Positions 52,757 to 61,405 of a DNA stretch of 64,000 nt are shown piece by piece. Within the stretch, counting starts at the first letter, position 1; every line of letters starts with the position of its first letter. This DNA is from Hymenochaete sp. R1. Lineage: Eukaryota; Basidiomycota; Agaricomycetes; Hymenochaetales; Hymenochaetaceae. The DNA lies in NCBI GenBank assembly GCA_019400425.1, contig JAFREE010000108.1, positions 20,835 through 84,834 on the forward strand. Reading direction: 5' to 3'. The translations under genes were made by a program, and so were the position numbers. The notes beneath the pieces were generated by a model. The model was not told the origin of the DNA. It ran no database searches and worked only from the letters and a program-made list of their open reading frames with translations.

Positions 52757-55066
52757 AGCGCAAGTATGTGAAGAGAAGTATAAAAAGAGGCAGCGGAAGG
52801 GGGTATTATCAAGTTCCGTGGAGGACACCTGACAGTGAAAAGGAAGAGGCAGTCGCGTTAGGCAGCCTCAACTTGGATGTCTAGATTGTGGGCGAGCAAT
52901 CTTAACTTTGCGAATGACTTTATTTAACACGCAGAACAGTCCTGCCATTATATCAAAAGGTCAATACTACCCTTTCAATGCGACAGGGAGAATACAAAAA
53001 AAAACCCTAAAACGTACATTCTATACCACGACGCTTTCAGGCGAACAGCGCCAGAAGTGCATGTCGTCTGAAACATCACTACCACCTCCCGTCCTCGCGC
53101 ACTTCAGAGAAGCACCATCATGACTCTTGAAGAGAGGTAGTCAGTCGAGCCGATTGAGGCATATTGATAACGCAAACCAGGTGCGAAGCCTGGGCGGATG
53201 TCGTGACGTTGTTATTGCGTTTCCTCGAATTCCCTACACGCTGTCAACTAAGGTGAGCAGAGCGCCTCAACGATGTGTAGCGACAGGTCAGAGGCGAGTC
53301 AACTGTATCATCACGGAGTTCTCTGTAGTTGCCAAGAGTGCCATGCGTCATTGATGTTCAAGGTAATGGTGGTTGAGATGGTTGGATAGTCAGGTCAGGT
53401 GGACAGACGTTGAAGTGTAAAAGGTGAAACGCTCAATTCAACTTCAAGTTGACTGAAATGATGCGTCGATCAGTGCCGATCATTGGTTGTTTGGATCGTT
53501 CTCGCGTCCTCCAACCTCCGAACTCGGTCTTCGTCTGCCTCGCCTTCCCGTCGAAACTGAGGCGCGACCTTGGTCATGTATCTTCATGACTCTTCCTCTA
53601 CAAGTAGTATATTGTCTATTGCCTTCGGGAGAAAGCATTATGACTTTGAAATCTCCCAAACGTTTCTCACCCTTCCAGCCCTTCTCGCGCCTTTCGCTAC
53701 TATTCGCCAACCTACCCTAGCCACACTCTCCACACAAACGAAAGCAAGCAAAAGACGGTCGCAACTTACCTTCAATTCAATCGAATCCAACATTTTACGC
53801 ATGAATGACGAATGACATCTATCAAACCTGCGACTATGAAGCCCCCGAGTGCGAAACATCCCCCGTCGTTCTTTCACGTTACGCAATATCGAGGACGCTG
53901 TAGTGGTGGCTCACATTAGCTGTGAGAGGAAGACAGATGGTCATACGTCTAGAGATTTAAAAGGTGAGAGCCGGAACTTGTTCTTAGTTTATTGATTTAC
54001 TTGCAGGTTCCGCCGTGCTTTATGCGCGTCTGCTGCCACAAGCTGCTGTAATCCATTACGGCGACTGCGACGGAACTTTGAAAATCAGGTACGTGTGATC
54101 TATATCGAGTTTACAAACAATGAACTAATCCGTATCATTCTCTGCTTAAAGTACACAGAAGCTTTATTCGATGAGAGGTTTCTTCCTCTTTCAGTCGCAA
54201 AAAAAGGTGCATGCTTCTCGATGATAAACGTAGTTCGTTGTAATGCTCCTGAGAATTCGGGTTAACTCCATCGAAGGCAATAGAGTGCATCGAACTGTGC
54301 CGACCATCTCTTACTTTGCGAACGCCTCGCACACGTTGAATGGATGTAGTATCGCCACTGGAGGAGGAATTCTATTTGCGTTTGAAGCTTATACCCCTAT
54401 CGAGGTACGCCTTATGTGAGATTATCTTGGGGTCGAAGGGCAGCAATACTTCATGGAATCTCGTCAGGACATTGACTTATTAATGCTCTGCGCACGATGC
54501 CTATGTGCATACGGCCGTAGAACATCATCTCTCGGTGATTTGGGGGTTTAGATGGTGCGGTCGGTCTGAAATGCTTCTATGTGAAAACCCTTGTTTTTTT
54601 TGAAGTCGAATCGGTGAGAACGACGCGGTATTCAATCATTCGCAACTCTCGACTCGGCTATGAGTGGAGTTGTTAGAGGATGAGTACGTTCTCTCCTCTC
54701 CCGCTCTTCCGGTTCCCCCTCATTTCTGCATTTTTATTCCACTGTCCAGTGATTCTGTACCCGCCGTCCGAAGATATACGTGTTATATGATCGAGTTCAT
54801 GAACGCTTCTCTCTTGAGTGAAAGTGTTTTGTGGTTTATTGCACGAAAGGAGACATTTAATCGCGGCAAACATTTCTCTCCCTTCCAGATCTCCCTGTAT
54901 CGATCATCATTGTTTGTTGACTCACTTGCACGCGTACTCTACATTCAGCATGATCGAAAGTGAACAACGCACAAACGACTTTTGTTCGACGATGGACACA
55001 GATAATGGTGCTCGCGTACATGGGGAATATCGTTATTAGCTACGAAAAAAAAACGAAGTGGCCACC
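52757..55066. other. Gene-poor region, no supportable gene
   Basis: About 2.3 kb. Short frames on both strands (for example 53480-53710 and 53638-53886 minus, 54664-54963 plus) lack similarity. Two short segments share the phrase TTTCTC(A/T)CCCTTCCAG (about 53663 and 54880), which may be chance or a trace of old duplication. No transposon features were recognised. Confidence 0.4.
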
Positions 55067-55282
55067 TCACCCAGTCTCTTGGGAGTCTCTAGTACTGTCT
55101 TTTTCCATCCTATGTGCGTCCCCTCTATTTCCAGCAGCTCTAACCTTTTCCGCAAGTGACTGTGATTTTTCAGAGTTAAGAACTTCTCCTTTCTCCAGTC
55201 TTTCCCGTTCCGAATTTTGTTGAGCATTGTTTAATGCTCCATCTCGATTCATTTTCCTTCTCTTTGACTGAGGTTCGGCCAT
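55067..55282 (-). CDS. Small charged protein, family B (copy 1)
   Basis: A single-exon frame of 71 residues starting MAEPQSKRRKMN. It is rich in Lys, Arg, Glu, Gln and Ser and has no membrane segment. It would be dismissed but for its shared C-terminal pattern with the small gene at 56952-57194: xLxxKVxxAGxxGDxxRM (here SLAEKVRAAGNRGDAHRM). Both are minus-strand, single-exon, of similar size and start with a basic N-terminus that could act as a nuclear signal. The longer frame back to 55402 is ignored because the shared region and the basic start begin at 55282. Function unknown. Confidence 0.45.
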   Translation of the reverse strand: MAEPQSKRRKMNRDGALNNAQQNSERERLEKGEVLNSEKSQSLAEKVRAAGNRGDAHRMEKDSTRDSQETG

Positions 55283-55945
55283 TTCTTGGTGTAGCTGCCT
55301 TGACTCTGGACGATGAGTGTTGTATGCGAGCCGTAAAGGGGCGTATTTATAGGATTCTGGAGGACGGCGTCGAACGTGAAACTTGAGCGTAACACGTTGC
55401 AAAAGCTCAAGTCACGACTCCTTCGTGTTCACATGCAAGTTTAACCGCGTTTCATGTGTGTCCGCTACCACAATGCGATTGAAAAGTAGGTGCGTGCGCT
55501 CCATACCGATTGCAAGCAAAGTGCTTATTCCTTCGTCATCTATTCTTCTTTTGTTACTCGAAAGCTTCATTCCACGCGAGCCTGAGGTTTTTTCTGAAGG
55601 GCATGCCTTTCAAACAGAAGATAGTACACGTCTCTCGGCATTAGCCATGGACATCGTGTTACATCCAGCCGAATGAAGTCCTTTCCGCGTGCTTTATTGC
55701 GGTGCAGACTTCATCATGTGCCGAACGTCGTGGATCATTGTAAAGTTTCCGAAACTCTAACGATTAGCGCCCGCTTTCTCAAGCTCCGAGCCGGACATTT
55801 CATGCCGTCGTGGAATCATTGAAGACAATGAAGTGTTCCTTGCTTGCACTCATATAAGGATGTGATGGTAGGCTGAGCGAACTTCGGATGATATTTTTCG
55901 GGGAACTTTCTCGTCCCACACCTCTACCTTTCGGCAAGCAGAACT
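55283..55945. other. Intergenic, no gene seen
   Basis: The gap lies between divergent genes (small charged protein, minus; GPI-anchored protein, plus) and should contain both promoters. An open frame at 55383-55676 has no support. Confidence 0.4.
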
Positions 55946-56702
55946 ATGGCGCCTTTCACCTACATCTTCATCGCCCTGTTATTTCAAGCACTTTGTTATG
56001 CAAATAGTAAGTCACGTCTCTCTGCTTGAAGCGTGACACCCAGCTAATTGAATCGGAATTCACTTGGTAGATATTCAGGCAGCGACGGAGGACGACGTAA
56101 CAACTTCTGTTGTTTTCGGCGTGGCTCGTCCGCCTCTCACTGTAACCCCGGAAGCAATGGGGAACTTTACATATGAGGGCGAAGTCAAAGGGTCGGGGTC
56201 AGACGGTACCACCTACGAGTTTTCATTCGCAGTCACGGAGACAGATGAAAAAGGCTCGACCGCATTGGTCACAAGTGCAACTTGTATGTGCTCATTGAAC
56301 TTCTAAATTTAAACATACGCAATCGTAACACATAATGACATATTGACGTATCGCGCGCGCTTTTCTTTAGATACCCTTGTCGAAGACTCGACGCATCTAT
56401 CCATTTTCCGGGATATACCAGAAGGATCAGCTACCTACACTGTCGGTGCTGAGTGCACTATAAGTGTTGATGGTTCCGCCGTGTGTGTTGAGGAGGGGTT
56501 GGAAGGGCAGGCAGCCGGATCCGGTGCGACGGCTACGGTATTCTCGACTTTTTCATACACTACGTCAGGGCTTGCGGAAACGGTTCCTGTGCTCCTGCAT
56601 AGTCCAACTCTCAGTATGCAGAACTCAGGCGGTCATCTGGTTGCAACTTCATGGATGGTGTTTGGCATGCAAGGTTTAATCGGAATCATTGCGGCGTGGT
56701 AA
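55946..56702 (+). CDS. GPI-anchored secreted protein, family A (copy 3)
   Basis: Exons 55946-56006, 56071-56283 and 56371-56702 give 201 residues. Signal peptide MAPFTYIFIALLFQALCYA is followed by VTTSVVFGVARPPLTVTPEA, then NFTYEGEVKGSGSDGTTY, then TLVEDSTHLSIFRDI. Next is CTISVDGSAVCVEEGLEGQ, where the spacing of the two Cys matches copy 2 exactly. The hydrophobic C-terminus (SWMVFGMQGLIGIIAAW) ends right at the stop. Intron phases are 1 and 1 as in the other copies. It lies about 15 kb from copy 2 and on the opposite strand, so this copy was not produced by a simple tandem step, or was inverted later. A cell-surface protein of unknown function. Confidence 0.82.
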
Positions 56703-56951
56703 AAACATGCCACCCTTTCCCATCCCATATGAAATATCATGCGTCTACTTAAAACATTTCTCAGCTGATTACTTTTGTTTAGAAGGTTATAAGGTGTACC
56801 CGAGCGATTGCATATCCTCAAAACACTCATTGCTAGCGTTGTCTCTTCTGTGGCGTCTAGCCAAGTCAAAATCACGGTGAATAGCCACTGAGTATTTCCA
56901 TCTACAGGATATATTCAGCAATAGTACATATGATGCTACCAAGCAAGCGTT

Positions 56952-57194
56952 TCATGGCGTGGGCGGATAGTACTCCTGGTCGTATGTTTCGTAACGTTCC
57001 GGATTCTGCCCCATGCGCTTTGTATCTCCTGCGTCGCCAGCCTTTGATACTTTACCACCAAGCTCCCAGCCTTCCTTTCGGGTACTAGTAGACCCAGCTT
57101 GCGTAGCGCTAGTCTCCTGATGACTATCGCTAGAGGTAACTGCATCCACCCTGTTGTTCTTCTTCCTGTTCTTGTTTGCACCTGGCGTGGCCAT
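56952..57194 (-). CDS. Small charged protein, family B (copy 2)
   Basis: A single-exon frame of 80 residues, MATPGANKNRKKNNRV..., basic at the start and hydrophilic throughout. The centre reads ELGGKVSKAGDAGDTKRM, matching the pattern of the gene at 55067, followed by a Tyr-rich end (YETYDQEYYPP). The two flank the plus-strand GPI-protein gene at 55946. Conservation of the KV..AG..GD..RM core, against a freely diverged remainder, argues that these are real genes or recent relatives of one. No known domain; the low-complexity nature would also fit a stress-type disordered protein. Confidence 0.5.
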   Translation of the reverse strand: MATPGANKNRKKNNRVDAVTSSDSHQETSATQAGSTSTRKEGWELGGKVSKAGDAGDTKRMGQNPERYETYDQEYYPPTP

Positions 57195-57772
57195 CTTATG
57201 AAGAGGTGTGTTTGTGGCTAGTTTTGACTCTTGCGGTGAGAAGGACGGCGGAAGGCGATTGGCGTCTGCTTAAATACCCGTCATGGAGTGGTTTGCAGTC
57301 TGTGTGTTCCTGGTGGATCGGAATCTGCCAGATCCCATTACCTTTTCTTTGCGCTTTGCGCAACTTCGAGGATTCAAGTGCGCTTCAAAGGCATGGTAGC
57401 GTATGGCGAGACTCACACGTAAGCTTGAAGTTCTTATCCTTCTGTCTCTTCATTTCCGCTTATTCTAGTCTTCAATAAATCGGATACGTCGAGATTATTG
57501 TGTCTTTTGGCGTCGAATGATGAAATGTTGGAGTACCACATGATGCCGTTTCTGGGTGCACGACGGCCGCAGACCTTTGATGCATGCGAGCTTATTTGCG
57601 CAACTTGGTACTTCCAGACTATTATCATGTGTTCAATGCATTCGGCGGTGAACGTAAGGCTTATTTTACTTTGCCTCATATCCATTTTTCAGGGACATGA
57701 TTAACGCCCTTCGACCGACTTGCTGGCTATTATTAGCGTTACCCTGCGTCTGACTGCTAGTCTTCGCTATAA
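57195..57772. other. Intergenic, no gene seen
   Basis: The upstream region of the small charged protein gene. Short frames on both strands (57176-57478, 57434-57685, 57498-57704) lack support. Confidence 0.35.
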
Positions 57773-58000
57773 ATGTCGTTTACCCCTGCATCGTGGTACG
57801 ATTCGAGGTCATCAAGTGCGATCAAGAACGTATCACGACCCAGCCGTTCTTCCGAGTTCGTAATTGACCCGGTGCTGACGCCACTTTTAAGCTTGCTTGA
57901 TATAGTACGTTTGCTGCTTTGCTGATAGGAATTAACTCAAATGCTTAAGCTATTTTCGCGCTTCCGTCGAAGTAATTATGGTGCCATGCAATGTTTATAG
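57773..58000 (+). CDS. Possible small protein, two exons
   Basis: ATG at 57773 opens a 44-codon exon to 57904 (MSFTPASWYDSRSSS at the start, DPVLTPLLSLLDI at the end). It is followed by a good donor GTACGT and an acceptor CTTAAG 45 bases on. Exon 57950-58000 continues LFSRFRRSNYGAMQCL and stops, giving 60 residues. No similarity was recognised. It is listed because start context, intron length and signals agree with the neighbours, but a chance open frame is quite possible. Confidence 0.28.
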
Positions 58001-58633
58001 GGCCTAAGAAGTCGTCCTCGGCGTAAGAGTATGCAAAGAAAATGGTTCGGTAAGGGTATCGGGGATGGTAGGAAGGGGGCCAGTGCTGTTTTCAACTTGA
58101 AGTCGAGTTATTCGCAACGAGTCATCGCAGGTACTCAAAGTACTACTTACTCATCACAGATGGTTTTATGTCGTGCCGATTCCAAGAAGTCATGACGATT
58201 AAGGCGATGCGTTGCGAATATACATGCGTTCCAGACCGAAAGAATGAAAGAGACAAGCGAAAAAAAGAATTTCCAGATACGAAAGCAAAGCACAGAAAAT
58301 TAACGAGGAAAGAACGGAAACAAAACCGGCGCACTTGGACAAGTATGCAAGCGGGTTTGATTATGGACGACGTAAAAGTCGGAAAGGGGAAGGAAAAGAA
58401 TAACGCTAGCATGAAACAGTTTGGATAGGATAGCGAGGCGATAGCGGGATACACGGGATGAAGAAAGAAAGTGATAAGAAAGCGAAATGTGGAATCACCG
58501 AGTAAACGCGTTTGTGTTTGACGATGGATGATGAAAAATGAACAAGAGATGGTGTGAGGCGACGGGATTTCAGTGTTGTTGGCTCGGCGTCTAATCGCTG
58601 ATATGGTACTCAGGTTTTCGATGTAGTCGGCGA
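58001..58633. other. Intergenic, no gene seen
   Basis: The 3' flank of the G-alpha gene. A purine-rich stretch at about 58230-58420 makes open frames on both strands without similarity. Confidence 0.4.
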
Positions 58634-60825
58634 CTATAAGAGACGGGAGTATTGGAGATTCTGTTTAAGGAGCAAGTCCCGAACTGCAATAACAAAACGG
58701 GTTGGTGAACAGCGGCGGAAAAGAAAACGTAGACTCACCACTTGAGATAATCTTATGGGTCTTGAGCTTATCTGTGACAGACGTCAGATGTACTAGCGGA
58801 CGGGTCAAAGGTCTTCGTCAATTAATAGAATATATCGACATACTGTAGAGGTCTCGCTCTGGATTGGGGGTATGCGACTTATGCAACGACGCAAACTTCT
58901 TTAGAAAGTCTACCGACACTCGTAATTAGTAATCCAACAACCGGCTGACAGGCATAACTGTCACATACAATTCGCGACAGACTCATAGTCATTTGGCCGG
59001 TCCCTGTACGAAACCATGTGGAATGCCAGCGAGACACCCGCGTCGAGTTTCGCTTTGAGGAGATCGCATTTGTTGAGAAAGAGGACAATGCTGACGTCTG
59101 AGAGAAGTTTGTTGGAGACGACGGAGCGCCAGAGGAGCATCGAATCTTCTAGTCGGTTGACTCGGCTGTTCTCAACGAGCGTTTGGTCGAATGCAGATAT
59201 GGGCGCGAGGAATATGATAGCGTTCACTGTAGATAAGATATGAATGATCGTGAATTCGAAGGCGATCATAGGCGTGTACTCACCATCCTCAAAGTACGGG
59301 GCCCACGCCTGACGTTGGTTGCGAGATCCGCCTACATCGTAGATACGCCATTCGAGGCTATCCCGCCCGTTAGAGTTGTTGCCTTTCACTATGAAGGAAT
59401 GCTCGACGACTCCGACAGTCTTGAGTCGAGCGCGAAGGACATCCTCTTTAGATTTCACTGAGAAAGCTTGATCGGATAGACATGCAAGAGAACTCACCAT
59501 CAGTTGGAAAGTACCTTTGATCAATTAATTCGAGGTGAGCATGATAAACGCATGGCGATATGACTATGACGCACCTTAGAGCCGTTATCCTGTCCACGTC
59601 GTTCAAATAGAATCCCGCACTTTCCTCCATCCTCACCCTCCTCCGCGCCAGCATCTCTCGAACCTCCCTGTCACGCCAAAGCGCCTTAATGCCGTACTCG
59701 CCGCTGACACATGCGTGAAGTACGTGGACTGGGTCATGTGGGTCCTACAACGACCAAATTAATGGAAATCCGACGGGTCATTTGAGCAAAGCATACCTCC
59801 CACCAGCCTCGCAGCTCGCCCGTTTGGGCGTTCTTCGTGTCGTTCGAATTATCGCTCCCAAGAAAACTGAAGGATTTTTTCCAATTAAGAGTCGAGCGAA
59901 TCTCTAACTCGCCCTTCTTTGTTTGTGAGAATGGTACAGGAAGCGAAATATGCTGGGGAAAAGAAGCGCAGGTTGAGCGGTCGACGAAGGTGTCGGGATC
60001 GGGAAGGGAGTCCGTATCGTCATCTGGGAAAGCAAGCTGATGGATGAGTCGCTGCTCAAGAACGAGAAGGGGAGAGAGGCGCTGGGAGAACTTTTCGAAG
60101 CGATTGTTTGAAGCTACTCGAGAGGACGGCGAAGCGGGATAGTGAGGCTGATATCCGTCGATAAGTAAGAATGAGGCTGCATCGTCGATACCGATATCAC
60201 CGTACGTAGACGCATCGAGCGCATCGAGAATGCGTCTAACGGATCGTATCAAATTGAGATAGATGACGGCGCGCCATGCTGTCCTTTCTTGGTGAAAGGA
60301 CAAGGGAGCGTGTAGGAGTTGAAATTCTGCAATCAAAGTTAACAGAAGATATGATAATATACAGTGCGGACATACGCTTCAATGTGGTGCTCTTACCGCT
60401 CTCCGATTGACCTAGGGTTTGAATGTATGTGTTTAGTTTCGAGTTATATCTCGACTAGCATAGCATAGTTTGGGGGCGAAAGCGTGAGGGAGACCGATGG
60501 CTTACCTAGCAACAATACTTTGACGATGCTCTTGCTTTCATGTCTCAGTCGCGCCCTTTCTTGGCTTAGCTGTTCGTCGATGTCATCGCTGATTTTCTTT
60601 GCGGCCTGAAGAAGTGGATAGACGATGCAAAGTTATGTGTTTCCCGAATGAAGTAAGTAAGCGCGCGTCGAAGGAGGGACGGCATGAACGTACGAATTCT
60701 CTTTTCTCTCGTAAATCACGCTCCAGTTCACTCTCTCCGCTTGGAGGGAGGATCGCAATGGCAAGAGGGTCACTCAACCGCCGAGAATGTTTTGTCTGGT
60801 GGCCGTTACTGCGAGGCCGAGGCAT
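58634..60825 (-). CDS. Heterotrimeric G-protein alpha subunit, long and atypical
   Basis: Eleven exons (60825-60694, 60605-60506, 60411-60376, 60326-59797, 59744-59575, 59514-59498, 59457-59284, 59226-58969, 58909-58844, 58792-58739, 58683-58634) give 528 residues against ~355 in typical G-alpha. P-loop GQSESGKSTTLK, switch I VLRARLKT with the arginine finger (R339) and T342, switch II DVGGSRNQRQAW, NKCD for guanine specificity, and a degenerate TSVTD in place of TCAT are all visible. The extra ~150 residues lie in the helical domain (exon 4). The switch II Gln that activates water for GTP hydrolysis is Ser (S373). The N-terminus has no MG start for myristoylation, and the C-terminus (NLQYSRLL) has no Cys. 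An in-frame ATG at 61116 would add 97 residues. Exon 6 is only 17 bases. Confidence 0.88.
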
Positions 60826-61405
60826 AGCGGGCGCCAGAGCCGAAGACGAAGACGACCGAGCGGTTGTCGTCAATGTATATCTCGGCTGTCTGTCTCTGCT
60901 TAATTCACTAATGAGCTGAGGGTAATGTGCCGCTGCAAGCGCTGGCGACGAAGGTGGGGGTCGAGGAAGAGGTGTGAGAAGGAGCCTAGGATGAGGGATG
61001 AATGGCAACGGCTTCTGCGAACTCGTCGAGAGATCGGCATCGACAGTGACGGTAACGACGACGACGACACTTGCTTTTGCCCGGGCCCGTTCAATTTGTT
61101 CAAACGCTCTCACCACCGATATTAAAATTTACAGTAGTGGCGGCGACTTTACTTCCTACTTCTTACTTATTGTCGACATTATCCAATCCTGAACACCAAA
61201 AACTGTGCAAAGACTTTCACCTCGTCAGTAGTACTGGTCTCGGCCATCACCGGCTACTTCATCTCTGGCGTGTCCGCGTCTGCTCTGGCCTATCGCATCT
61301 GCATCTTACTCTCTCGCCATCATGATATTCTTCAGCGTATAGTAAGACGCCGAGTTTCTTCGTATCTCATCCAGGTCAAGCCATTGCGTGATTCCAGAGA
61401 CTGAG
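60826..61405. promoter_or_regulatory. Divergent promoter between G-alpha and dual-kinase genes
   Basis: 580 bases separate the two ATGs, less if the upstream ATG of the G-alpha gene (61116) is used. Both promoters must lie here, so the two signalling genes may be co-regulated. The stretch 61130-61380 is pyrimidine-rich toward the kinase start. Confidence 0.45.

Noticed and set aside
40148..56702. Region 38-57 kb as a mobile element
   Set aside because: Duplicated small genes are present, but no transposase, reverse transcriptase, terminal repeats or target duplications were recognised.
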